Shown here: positions 7,851-15,243 of the stretch, in pieces | Numbering within the stretch: position 1 is the stretch's first letter | Layout of the letters: the number at the start of each line of letters is the position of its first letter | Source of the DNA: Candidatus Cloacimonadota bacterium | Lineage (GTDB): Bacteria; Cloacimonadota; Cloacimonadia; JGIOTU-2 | Assembly: GCA_021160355.1 (NCBI GenBank) | Contig: JAGHCS010000100.1 | Coordinates: forward strand, 1-22,266 | Reading direction: 5' to 3' | DNA length: 22,266 nucleotides | The notes under the pieces: generated by a model | The model's input: only the letters and a program-made list of their open reading frames with translations | Told to the model about the DNA's origin: nothing | Databases searched by the model: none | Translations under genes and position numbers: made by a program

Positions 7851-8014
7851 AAATTAGATCAAGCTTCTATGATGGGAAATAAACAACAGATTGCCTATCC
7901 TTACTAAACACAATCCATTTATTAACCGTTTATGAATTGATATGACGCACCTATTGCGCTCTATATCTTTTTAATTTTCTGTATGGACGCTTACACATCC
8001 GGTTACACACATGA

Positions 8015-8123
8015 AACACCTCTGGTGTTAAAAGACAAAGTTCCGTTATGAACGACATGTTTGTAATAGAGAGCGTGAGCTCTCGGAACCAAAAAGCACT
8101 AAGGGACTTAGCGCCGTAGGTGC
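8015..8123. repeat. Chain of small hairpins, REP-like
   Basis: The hairpins in order are: AACACC (8015-8020) with GGTGTT (8024-8029); outer GTTCC (8040-8044) with GGAAC (8085-8089), enclosing GAGAGC (8069-8074) with GCTCTC (8079-8084); CTAAG (8099-8103) with CTTAG (8107-8111); and GCGCC (8111-8115) with GGTGC (8119-8123), which includes one G-T pair. Loops are 3-4 nt except for the outer stem. The density of short stems in one spacer is unusual. It may be one or more REP-type sequences or a structured RNA; the sequence alone does not decide. Confidence 0.5.
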
Positions 8124-8138
8124 GGAATTCCTTATTTT

Positions 8139-8161
8139 CCTTCTCTTCGATTAAGAGAAGG
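8139..8161. repeat. Perfect 9-bp hairpin followed by TTAGGATGAGGG
   Basis: CCTTCTCTT (8139-8147) pairs perfectly with AAGAGAAGG (8153-8161) around a 5-nt loop and is followed by TTAGGATGAGGG. This arrangement resembles the widespread bacterial intergenic repeat built on CCTCTCC...GGAGAGGGTTAGGGTGAGGG. No T-run follows on either strand, so a terminator is unlikely. Confidence 0.55.
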
Positions 8162-8178
8162 TTAGGATGAGGGATTCA

Positions 8179-8243
8179 ACTAATTTCAAATTTCAAATTT
8201 CTAATGACAAATGAAATGTCAAAGCTCAAATATCAAATTCAAG
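8179..8243. repeat. AT-rich dispersed repeat, copy 3
   Basis: It begins CTAATTTCAAATTTCAAATT and continues with degenerate units such as AATGACAAATGAAATGTCAA and ATATCAAATTCAA. It shares its core with the copies at 288-335 and 7803-7850 and ends about 37 nt short of the fxsA stop codon. Confidence 0.6.
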
Positions 8244-8279
8244 GAATTCTGTGAGAGTAAATATTTACGTGTTAGAAAA

Positions 8280-8681
8280 TTACTGATTAATACTATAATC
8301 TTTTCCGAAAAATTTATTTTTCAGATATTTTTTAAGCGGAGTTTTAAATAATTGCCGTGAAGCCGGAAACATACATGACAATCCTATAAAGTCAGTAATA
8401 AGTCCGGGTGTAATAAGGAGGGCAGCACCAAATAAGATTATTGCACCATCCAGTAGGCGTTCTGCAGGAAACCTGCCCTCTGCAATATCCCGCTTTATTG
8501 AATCAATAGTGCTGAAGCCCTGCGCACGTGCAAGATACGCCCCACCCAATCCTGTGATCAAGATTATAGCAACTGTACGCCAGAATCCGATTAGGGACCC
8601 GATCTTAATGAGCAGAGAAAGCTCGATAAGGGGAACAAGGGTGAAGATGAGGAAAAGATAAAAAACAGTCCTCTTGCGCAT
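8280..8681 (-). CDS. fxsA: FxsA family membrane protein
   Basis: This 133-residue inner-membrane protein matches the FxsA family, named for the E. coli protein whose overproduction relieves F-plasmid exclusion of phage T7. The order of elements is typical. A hydrophobic helix (VFYLFLIFTLVPLIELSLLI) is followed by a second segment ending in GGAYLARAQG, a polar stretch DIAEGRFPAERLLDGA, then a membrane segment with GAALLITPGLITDFIG and a basic tail (PLKKYLKNKFFGKD). The biochemical role of the family is unknown. The start ATG at 8681 lies 3 nt after the stop of the upstream small membrane protein, so the two genes are co-translated. The basic C-terminus probably faces the cytoplasm (inference). 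Confidence 0.9.
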   Translation of the reverse strand: MRKRTVFYLFLIFTLVPLIELSLLIKIGSLIGFWRTVAIILITGLGGAYLARAQGFSTIDSIKRDIAEGRFPAERLLDGAIILFGAALLITPGLITDFIGLSCMFPASRQLFKTPLKKYLKNKFFGKDYSINQ

Positions 8682-8684
8682 ATA

Positions 8685-8900
8685 TTATTGAGCTTCGGTA
8701 TCCTTCTTTTTTGGTCTGACAAGCAGGGAAAGTGGAATGAGAACCGCATAGCCAAGTACGAGGAGTATCGTTCCAAAGGTTGTTGTTGAATTCACAATGA
8801 TGAATCCAATAATTATCGCGACGATCGCTGCGATAAAAAGCAATATATTGATCTTCTTAAATTTAAAGCGTTCGATCTTATCTGCTTTTTTCTGTGCCAT
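8685..8900 (-). CDS. Small two-helix membrane protein of unknown function
   Basis: This 71-residue protein starts at ATG 8900 with AAGGAG (8911-8906) at good spacing. It has a charged N-terminus (QKKADKIERFKFKK), two hydrophobic helices at about residues 19-37 and 42-61, and a charged tail (RPKKKDTEAQ). The positive charge at both ends suggests a cytoplasmic N-in/C-in hairpin topology. I do not recognise a family with confidence; the layout is like small DUF3098-type membrane proteins, but the match is weak. It is coupled to fxsA, which starts 3 nt after its stop, and follows the TPR gene after an 89-nt gap that could hold its own promoter. Confidence 0.75.
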   Translation of the reverse strand: MAQKKADKIERFKFKKINILLFIAAIVAIIIGFIIVNSTTTFGTILLVLGYAVLIPLSLLVRPKKKDTEAQ

Positions 8901-8989
8901 TAAAACTCCTTATTAATAAATACATGTAATTATTTAAGTGAATTAAATTTTTTGTCCAAAAGAATTTAGTACATTTCTTTATACAGAGC

Positions 8990-10861
8990 TTATTTTAATT
9001 GCTCCAATGCATCACGGGCTTTACCAACAGCTTCTTCGTTATTATTCTCATCAATGGAGCGTTGGAGAAGCTCTTTTGCCTTATCTATCATCCCGTTTTT
9101 CCAATAGATCACTCCAAGATGATAGCAGATGACGGAGTCATCCACATCAGCATCGATCAGGAGCCGCATTGCATTCAACGCCTTTTGATATAAACCGAGT
9201 TTATAATACACCCACCCGAGACTGTCCCAGATATAGATATTGTCAGGTGCGAGTTCAACTGCTTTTTCGAGCATTATCTGTGCTTCTTCGAGATGAATAT
9301 TATGTTCGGTTAATGAGTAGCCAAGCCAGTTCAGAAGGTCTGCGTTTTCAGGGAAAAATTGTACGCCCTGTTCCAGCGTTGCGATCTCCTGCTCAAAGAG
9401 TTTGTGTTCATTATAGAACTGAGCCACATTGAGGTAGAGATCAAGATTTGTGCTGTCCTGCTCAAGAGCTTGCGAAAAATAATTCTCCGCCTTTTCTATA
9501 TCTTCAATATCTGCATAGTATTGTCCAAGCCATTGTGCGCTGGTCATTTCCTTGTTTGGGCGCATCTCGAGAAACGCGTAAACTGAATCGTCAGAAATTC
9601 CTGTTTTCAGCTTTGCGTATGATAACAGCACGATCGGATAGTTGTCCATGCAGAGCTTCAGGTCGACCTCAGAAATATATTTTTTGCTCAGCTCAAGAGA
9701 ATCCACTTTTGCATAATTGTATGCCAACAGCGCTTTTAGTGTGCAGGAAAGTGTGTCTGCATGGGTTGAATCCGCATAATCGAGAAGTGAATGAAAGAGG
9801 GAAACATCACCTGTTTCGCCCACAATGAATGGAATAATGTTCAAGTGTGGGAGGAGAAATCGTTCATCGTTGATAGCAAGGAAATATTCGTTCGCCTGTT
9901 TATAATTATGAAGTTGTATTTCTGAAACTGCCATCATTTCATACAACTCCTGCAACCGATCCGGTTCCATATTTTCTTTTTCCGCAAGCAAAATTTCACC
10001 ATATTCGATTGCTTCCGGAAATTTCTGTGCTTTATATGCAGCAAAAAAGAACATCCTCTTTTGTACGGAATCCATCGACTCAAGAGGAAAATAGTCAGAC
10101 ATTTCCAGTACTTGTTCGAATTGCTGGGTGAAATAGTATGAGAGTAGAAGCTGCCGCATAGAAATCATTGTAGCGTCCTGAGAATTTCCAAGAAGATGTT
10201 CCAGTTCCTTTATTGCTTTATAGAATTCCTTGTTATTGTAATAAAAATCACCGAGCCAGATAAGCGCCTGAGAAAATTTCGGATCAAGCGCGAGGACCCT
10301 GCGTAAGGTCATTTCGAGCATCACGTTATCCTGCAGACGGGCATATTCCATTGCAATCTGAAACAGAAGATCCGGATCATTGGTTTCTGCTTCAACACGA
10401 TGGAGATATTGCATGGCTTCTGTTCCGTTTTCTTCTTTCAGGGCGATTCTATAGAATTCGAAATATAACGGACCGGGCTCATCAGATTGCTGCAGCCCTT
10501 CAGTGAGGATTTCCTTTGCCCTTTTTGCATCACCAGTGGCAAGATAACTGTGTGCAAGCATAATATATACTTCCTGAATGACGATACCCTTTGAGAGGAC
10601 GTCTTCTGCAAATGAGATAAGCCGTGCGTCATCTTGCAGATAGTACAGCACATTTAGACGTTCGACGATCACTTCTTCTGATCTGGGGTCAATCCGATAT
10701 GCGATCTCAAGAAGAGAATCTGCAGTTTCATACTGTCCCTGATCTATTGCAACTTCTGCAAGAGAGTAATAAAAAAGCGGATTTGATGCGTGAGCAAGAG
10801 CACAAAGAAATAAAAAGCTGCTCAACAAAATAAGTGGCTTGAGTACAGTTGTTTTTGTCAA
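8990..10861 (-). CDS. Exported tetratricopeptide-repeat protein
   Basis: This 623-residue protein has a signal peptide (TVLKPLILLSSFLFLCALAHA, cut expected after AHA) followed by TPR-like helical pairs to the end. The best TPRs are in the last third, for example WLGQYYADIEDIEKAENYFS, LDLYLNVAQFYNEHKLFEQE, a LLNWLGYSLTEH unit and WDSLGWVYYKLGLYQKALNA. The latter resembles the YfgC/lipoprotein-type TPR pattern W-SLGW-YY-LG-Y--A. The middle is more divergent. No ATG exists in the first hundred or so codons. The chosen TTG at 10861 lies one base after the stop of the upstream beta-barrel gene and puts the signal peptide at the N-terminus; a further TTG at 10924 would add 21 polar residues ahead of it. 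It probably scaffolds envelope complexes in the periplasm. Its partner is unknown. Confidence 0.85.
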   Translation of the reverse strand: MTKTTVLKPLILLSSFLFLCALAHASNPLFYYSLAEVAIDQGQYETADSLLEIAYRIDPRSEEVIVERLNVLYYLQDDARLISFAEDVLSKGIVIQEVYIMLAHSYLATGDAKRAKEILTEGLQQSDEPGPLYFEFYRIALKEENGTEAMQYLHRVEAETNDPDLLFQIAMEYARLQDNVMLEMTLRRVLALDPKFSQALIWLGDFYYNNKEFYKAIKELEHLLGNSQDATMISMRQLLLSYYFTQQFEQVLEMSDYFPLESMDSVQKRMFFFAAYKAQKFPEAIEYGEILLAEKENMEPDRLQELYEMMAVSEIQLHNYKQANEYFLAINDERFLLPHLNIIPFIVGETGDVSLFHSLLDYADSTHADTLSCTLKALLAYNYAKVDSLELSKKYISEVDLKLCMDNYPIVLLSYAKLKTGISDDSVYAFLEMRPNKEMTSAQWLGQYYADIEDIEKAENYFSQALEQDSTNLDLYLNVAQFYNEHKLFEQEIATLEQGVQFFPENADLLNWLGYSLTEHNIHLEEAQIMLEKAVELAPDNIYIWDSLGWVYYKLGLYQKALNAMRLLIDADVDDSVICYHLGVIYWKNGMIDKAKELLQRSIDENNNEEAVGKARDALEQLK

Positions 10862-10862
10862 G

Positions 10863-11630
10863 TTAAAGTTGTGCGAAATATCCAATCGAGATTGACCGGT
10901 CGGGATTTTTATATTGATTGCCAAGGAAGTCGCGGAAGTTTATCTGTATCCTGATATTTTGTGCGACATTAAAAAGAAGCGCTGCGTTCAGATAGCCGTT
11001 CCCTTCTCCGAAGCTGTACGTCTCTTCATCCTTGCCTTTTCCATTATCGTTAAAAGCAAAATCGTATTCGACAAGCAGCGTGATGTGCTGGTTGATGCTT
11101 TTATCGAGTCCGGCAAAGAAGTTCAGATTGCTGTCATTGTCATCCCATTCTGTGCTGTAATTGATACCGCCATGCAATCCAAGATTACCAATGAAATGGA
11201 AATTCCTGCTTACAACTGCATAGAAGCCCTTGGACTTTATCGCAAAACGGTTTATTTCCGTTCCGTTACTGAGGGAGTCCGTATACGTGCCGAAACCACG
11301 TGAATCAAATCCAATAGCGATCGCTGGCAGAGTTGGAGATTCGTCAAAAATACGATATTTTACGAATACACCCGGGTAGGAATCCCATTCCGGGATCGAG
11401 TCCCCGATAATGTACTCCCCGCCATACTGAATGCCGAACATGAGTTTGGGAAGCACACCCACACCGGCACCGAACGAAACACCCCCCTTATCGAAAATGT
11501 TGATCGGAAATTTCACTTCCCCTTTTTGGAGTATGCCTGCAGTAGGGCAGTCGATCAGTTCTGTCATCTCCAGCGCAAGAAGTAACTGGCAGGCAAAAAC
11601 AAATATCATCACTACTAAAATCTTTTTCAT
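10863..11630 (-). CDS. Outer-membrane beta-barrel protein of unknown function
   Basis: This 255-residue protein starts at ATG 11630, with CGGAGG 4 nt upstream and a signal peptide (MKKILVVMIFVFACQLLLAL). A frame extension to a TTG at 11681 was rejected. The mature part is a succession of amphipathic beta-strands rich in aromatic and glycine residues: VSFGAGVGVLPKLMFGIQYG, YPGVFVKYRIF, LPAIAIGFDSRGFG, KGFYAVVSRNF, NLGLHGGINYS, LNFFAGLDKSI, HITLLVEYDFAF and IRIQINFRDFLG. It ends in a strand closing ISIGYFAQL, with the aromatic residue near the C-terminus expected for BamA-dependent barrels. About 10-12 strands are plausible. It resembles YjbH-like barrel proteins of FCB bacteria, but I cannot assign a function. 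It lies 47 nt after the M48 gene and abuts the TPR gene, which suggests they work together. Confidence 0.8.
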   Translation of the reverse strand: MKKILVVMIFVFACQLLLALEMTELIDCPTAGILQKGEVKFPINIFDKGGVSFGAGVGVLPKLMFGIQYGGEYIIGDSIPEWDSYPGVFVKYRIFDESPTLPAIAIGFDSRGFGTYTDSLSNGTEINRFAIKSKGFYAVVSRNFHFIGNLGLHGGINYSTEWDDNDSNLNFFAGLDKSINQHITLLVEYDFAFNDNGKGKDEETYSFGEGNGYLNAALLFNVAQNIRIQINFRDFLGNQYKNPDRSISIGYFAQL

Positions 11631-11634
11631 GCAA

Positions 11635-11640
11635 CCTCCG
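11635..11640 (-). promoter_or_regulatory. Ribosome binding site fixing the beta-barrel gene start
   Basis: CGGAGG on the minus strand precedes ATG 11630 by 4 nt. It selects the signal-peptide start over an earlier in-frame TTG that overlaps the M48 gene stop. Confidence 0.75.
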
Positions 11641-11677
11641 TATTTATGCATATGAGAAGAATCTACATGCTTTAATG

Positions 11678-12946
11678 TCAATGTTTTGAAGATTTGAGCT
11701 TATTGGTATAAAGCTGATAGCGGCTTTCCCAGTATCGCAGTCCTTTTGGCAGATCGTAAGAATTCAGCTTTTTCTCAACAAGATCTTTTCTCCATCCGAT
11801 TTGTGACTGAGTGTAATGCTCGTTGTTTGAAGCTTTTCCAAGCAAAATCAGGCGCATAAGGATATGTTCGAGGGCTTGCGGATTGTATGCGGCTCGTGCA
11901 GTATAGAGCAAGGCAAGCATGTCCGCTTCTTCTTCATATTCCTCGAGCCGACCCTGATATATGGTTTCGTAGATAGAAAGTGCGATATCCTCGAGTTCTG
12001 CTTCAATGTCATCATACTTTTCGTCATGTCCATACATTTCGTCAGACAGATCATCGAGTTCTGCAAATGAATCCTCTGCAATGATCTGTACTTTTCTTTT
12101 TTCCAGTTCCTGCATGCCATGATAGTGGGACACATGCGCGATTTCATGACCGAGTACCGCAGCAAGTTCAGCTTCATTTGCAATGGCTTCCAGCATACCG
12201 GTTGTAATGAAAACTATCCCGCCCGGGCAGGAATACGCATTCGGCACATTGATGTCTAAAATGAAAAATTTGTAGGGAATATCATATGAATCGTTTGCTT
12301 GAGCTACAAGAAGACCCACATAATTCACATAGTCCTGAAGCGCTTTGTCGTGATATAGGCCAAGCTCAGCAATTTTGTTTGCGATGGCAAATCCCATTGC
12401 TTCTTCTGAGAATGTGAAAAATTGCGGAGCATCGAAGCGTGGGAGCTTCACGCTCTTTTGTATCTTTTTCAGATTTGTAGAGCGATAGGTATCTTCTCGG
12501 AATTGCTCAAAAGTATATGGATTTATATGATAGCTGAGAAATTCATCAATAAAATCAATGTTCTCGTCGATCTTTTTTGAAAATTTTCCACTCATTGCTT
12601 TTATTCCCGCAGTCATGCCAATCTGTGAAATTTCCGTAATGGCTTTCTGAGAACCCATCTGAGCAAATATGTCATCAGCTTCCTTTTTGCCTTCGGTAAC
12701 TTTAACTGAAATATATCCGGCAAGTGTGTCTGCCTTGACTTTCAGCCAACTGTCATTGTCCTGGATAACCGTCACAGAATAACCCTCCGGGAGTGTAGCG
12801 ATAGGGGGATAATACGAGCCCGGTCCGCTTCTAAGATATGCCTGTTCACGCTTTATTGTGACATTTTCCAGTGCAAAGAGGTGCAGGATGATCACAAAAA
12901 CACTGAGCAGGATCACAATGATAAAAAGAAAATATTTATTTTTCAT
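11678..12946 (-). CDS. SH3b-domain M48 family zinc metallopeptidase, exported or membrane-anchored
   Basis: This 422-residue protein starts with a long hydrophobic segment (residues 5-26) that acts as signal or anchor. Next comes a bacterial SH3 domain at about 28-85 (AYLRSGPGSYYPPIATLPEG, SWLKV, GYIS), which in this fold usually binds cell-wall or peptide ligands. The M48 core has HEIAH at 267-271, with the third zinc ligand probably Glu338 in EEEAD (ExxxD, 338-342), followed by a helix ending AAYNPQALEHILMRL. A strongly acidic insertion lies between them at about 285-322. The family includes BepA/LoiP-type periplasmic proteases acting in outer-membrane quality control; that role here is inference. 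GGAGG lies just upstream of ATG 12946. The start overlaps the cyclase stop by one base (TAATG), so the two are translationally coupled. Confidence 0.9.
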   Translation of the reverse strand: MKNKYFLFIIVILLSVFVIILHLFALENVTIKREQAYLRSGPGSYYPPIATLPEGYSVTVIQDNDSWLKVKADTLAGYISVKVTEGKKEADDIFAQMGSQKAITEISQIGMTAGIKAMSGKFSKKIDENIDFIDEFLSYHINPYTFEQFREDTYRSTNLKKIQKSVKLPRFDAPQFFTFSEEAMGFAIANKIAELGLYHDKALQDYVNYVGLLVAQANDSYDIPYKFFILDINVPNAYSCPGGIVFITTGMLEAIANEAELAAVLGHEIAHVSHYHGMQELEKRKVQIIAEDSFAELDDLSDEMYGHDEKYDDIEAELEDIALSIYETIYQGRLEEYEEEADMLALLYTARAAYNPQALEHILMRLILLGKASNNEHYTQSQIGWRKDLVEKKLNSYDLPKGLRYWESRYQLYTNKLKSSKH

Positions 12947-15144
12947 TATTTTACCTCCAGGGTAAAAATGCCGTCCCAGTCTTTGGGGATTTCATGCTTA
13001 AATTTTTTGCATCGTTCCAGCATAACGCCGGATGCTTTATCATTGACTGGATTTTGTGAAAGTCTTTCAAATATGTCAATAGCTTTGTTCCATTCTGCAT
13101 TTTTATAAGAGGAAAGCCCCTTCGCATAATCTTCAATCCACGCATTTTTTTGTGCCGCTTCTTCAGTATTCTCGTCGAGAAGCTCATATACGGAAGTTGG
13201 TTCTGTCTTGCCCTTCACTCGCAGCCGGTCAAGTTCTCGGCAGAGGAATTGGTCTTTGACAAGATCATAAGTGGATTCGCTCAGCATGATCTGTGTTTTG
13301 TATATTTTATTTACACCTTCAAGACGTGCTGCAAGATTCACATTATCACCGATCGCAGTGTAGTCCATCCTGTTTTTAGAACCAATATTTCCTGCAACGA
13401 TCGGTCCGGAATTCAACCCGATTCGCGTATGAATATGAAAGTTGTCCACTGAATTGAATTCCTGTTTTTCTTCCTGCAGTTGCTGGCAATATCTTCTGTG
13501 CTCAAGAGCAGCCCTGCATGCCATTATTGCGTGGTCATCCCTTGGGATTGGCGCGCCGAAGATAGCCATGATGCCATCGCCCGTATATTTGTCGAGAAGT
13601 CCGTTGTTTTCCAGCATATAACCGGTAAGTTTATCAAAATATTCATTGAGAAATTCAACCAGTTGTTTTGGAGTTTTACCTTCGGAAAAGGTAGTGAAGC
13701 TGGCAATGTCAGTAAACAGAACCGTTGCATTTATGCTGTCTCCGCCGATTTTTATGGAATCTGGGTCAACGAGCAGGGTTTCAATCACATCCGGATGTAG
13801 ATAACGAGTGAATACTTTTTTTATATCACGCTTGGAGCGCCCTTCCATAATATAGCTGATCGTAGCACTGTAACCGTAGGAAAGAACAAATCCGATGAGT
13901 GGCATTGAAAGGTTGAGTAATATTCTGTCAGCTTTCCAGAGTAAGATTGTGATGCCGAAAATATACGCTATTACAAGAATCATTAGAGGGTTTGCGATCT
14001 TAGGTTTCAGCCGAATGAAAATAACGAAGGTTATAAAAGCAACAAGAATGACGTGGAGAGAGTTAATCCACCAGGGAACGACTGTGATAAAATCGTTATT
14101 CAGGAAATTACTCAGGGTAGTTGCCCATATCTCCATTCCTGGATAAGGATTGATAAACGGTGTGGGACGCAGATCGGAGAGACCCGATGCAGTTGCGCCG
14201 AGAATGATATATTTATCTTTGAATGTGTTGATAGGGAGGGAGGGTTCACCACCGGTTTGCATTGCGAGAGCCGACTGAAATACTGCTGCAAAAGGATAAT
14301 ATTTGAACACTCCGTCTTTGCCGCCCGGTCCGTACCAATTTATAAAATATTTGTCATTCTTATTAACGGGAATAGAGAGCCCGTTTGTGATATAAGCACC
14401 TCTTTTTACTATAATATCTTTTGGTTTCTGCCCGGTGATGAAGCCGCTGTAGGCGATCTGCGGGTAATAATTTCCATTATACGAATAGATCAGCGGAACT
14501 CTTCGGATGATGCCGTCGTTATCTGGGCGGATGTTGAGAAATCCCAATCCGTGTGTGGCATGCAATAATACTCCAATCGGTATTATGCCACCTTTGAAAT
14601 TTTGTGAATAAAGAGGGCTTTCGATTTTCGGTTTTATTGAAAAGGATGTGATGTCTGGCGTATCGTCGGTTTTATTCATTGTAAATTCAGCGCCAAGAAT
14701 GACATTTCCAGCCTGTCCTATGAAATGGGCAAATGCGCCATCAGTTTCGCTGGCGTCAGTTTCTGCCCTGTCGATATCGGGATCATCGAACATCATATCA
14801 AAGATGATCGCTTTTGCACCGACAGAAGCAAAATAATTTACTGCAATACCGTAGAAATTACGGGGCCACTTCCATAAAACACCGAAATCCTCGAAGTAAT
14901 CAAGGCTGGTATTGTCAATGGCAACGAGCACGACATTGGAGTCTGCGCGCTCCGGAATCGTGAAAGAGCGGAATCGGTAATCAACGGTTTTCCACTCAAG
15001 CTGTTTGCCAATATCTGTTTCGTGAAAAAGAGTTGCTACTAGTGCAATGATAACTGCGATTATAAGTCCGACATACCAATTTTTATAAATTTTGCCGAAG
15101 AGATGTCCGAAATTAGATTTTTCCTCAGTATTATTTTTTTTCAT
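12946..15144 (-). CDS. CHASE2-domain class III adenylate/guanylate cyclase
   Basis: This 732-residue membrane sensor-cyclase makes cAMP (or cGMP) from ATP (or GTP). The first helix is at about 24-40. The extracytoplasmic CHASE2 sensor domain at about 42-355 has VVLVAIDNTSL, WPRNFYGIAVNYFASVGAKA, IIFDMMFDDPD and YIILGATASGLSDLRPTPF. Three membrane helices lie at about 356-377, 384-403 and 409-431. The catalytic domain at about 455-640 has metal-binding Asp479 in VLFTDIASFTTFSE and Asp523 in KYTGDGIMAIFGAP. Lys519 is present, Thr596 (YTAIGD) replaces the usual Asp, and N-x2-A-AR is at 603-607. The Lys/Thr pair suggests the class IIIb adenylyl type. A short tail at 665-715 looks like a TPR-like pair. 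ATG 15144 has a weak AAAGG. The gene is downstream of the serine hydrolase (113-nt gap) and overlaps the M48 gene by one base. Confidence 0.95.
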   Translation of the reverse strand: MKKNNTEEKSNFGHLFGKIYKNWYVGLIIAVIIALVATLFHETDIGKQLEWKTVDYRFRSFTIPERADSNVVLVAIDNTSLDYFEDFGVLWKWPRNFYGIAVNYFASVGAKAIIFDMMFDDPDIDRAETDASETDGAFAHFIGQAGNVILGAEFTMNKTDDTPDITSFSIKPKIESPLYSQNFKGGIIPIGVLLHATHGLGFLNIRPDNDGIIRRVPLIYSYNGNYYPQIAYSGFITGQKPKDIIVKRGAYITNGLSIPVNKNDKYFINWYGPGGKDGVFKYYPFAAVFQSALAMQTGGEPSLPINTFKDKYIILGATASGLSDLRPTPFINPYPGMEIWATTLSNFLNNDFITVVPWWINSLHVILVAFITFVIFIRLKPKIANPLMILVIAYIFGITILLWKADRILLNLSMPLIGFVLSYGYSATISYIMEGRSKRDIKKVFTRYLHPDVIETLLVDPDSIKIGGDSINATVLFTDIASFTTFSEGKTPKQLVEFLNEYFDKLTGYMLENNGLLDKYTGDGIMAIFGAPIPRDDHAIMACRAALEHRRYCQQLQEEKQEFNSVDNFHIHTRIGLNSGPIVAGNIGSKNRMDYTAIGDNVNLAARLEGVNKIYKTQIMLSESTYDLVKDQFLCRELDRLRVKGKTEPTSVYELLDENTEEAAQKNAWIEDYAKGLSSYKNAEWNKAIDIFERLSQNPVNDKASGVMLERCKKFKHEIPKDWDGIFTLEVK

Positions 15145-15176
15145 TGAAACGCCTTTGAAGTATGCTCATTTAACAC

Positions 15177-15243
15177 AATCGACGACCGGATAATTTTTTG
15201 TGCAATATTTTTGTCGATTTAAAAATTATACAATGTAGTCGTC
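15177..15243. promoter_or_regulatory. Inverted repeats upstream of the cyclase gene, possible operator
   Basis: AATCGAC (15177-15183) and GTCGATT (15213-15219) are inverted about 30 nt apart. GACGAC (15181-15186) is also inverted relative to GTCGTC (15238-15243). They sit in the only sizeable gap (113 nt) between the serine hydrolase and the cyclase. A perfect TATAAT occurs on the minus strand here, but without a -35 match. Regulation is possible but unproven. Confidence 0.3.

Larger units (their letters stand above)
7802..8279. other. 478-bp non-coding convergent spacer (mnmA / fxsA) with repeats and hairpins
   Basis: No gene with a plausible start and ribosome site is visible on either strand. 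The stretch begins and ends with AT-rich repeat copies (7803-7850 and 8179-8243). Between them, at about 8015-8165, lies a run of short hairpins. About 7851-8014 shows nothing recognisable beyond the near-repeat TTACACAT / TTACACAC. The region looks like a landing zone for dispersed intergenic repeats. Confidence 0.65.

Noticed and set aside
7992..8010. 19-bp near-match (one mismatch) to 2977-2995, the part of the C10 peptidase gene that encodes the active-site CVTGC; on the minus strand it also reads CVTGCV.
   Set aside because: The similarity does not extend on either side, the frame soon stops, and a match of this length with one mismatch is near chance level in a self-comparison of this size. 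A relic of a second peptidase gene is possible but not supported.
8015..8165. CRISPR array.
   Set aside because: The hairpins differ from one another and there are no regularly spaced direct repeats or cas genes.
11631..11681. Longer N-terminus for the beta-barrel protein from the TTG at 11681.
   Set aside because: It would place 17 polar residues before a clear signal peptide, and the CGGAGG site precedes the internal ATG.
14053..14568. 171-residue open frame on the plus strand.
   Set aside because: It lies wholly opposite the CHASE2 region of the cyclase, has no family pattern, and is explained as an antisense shadow.
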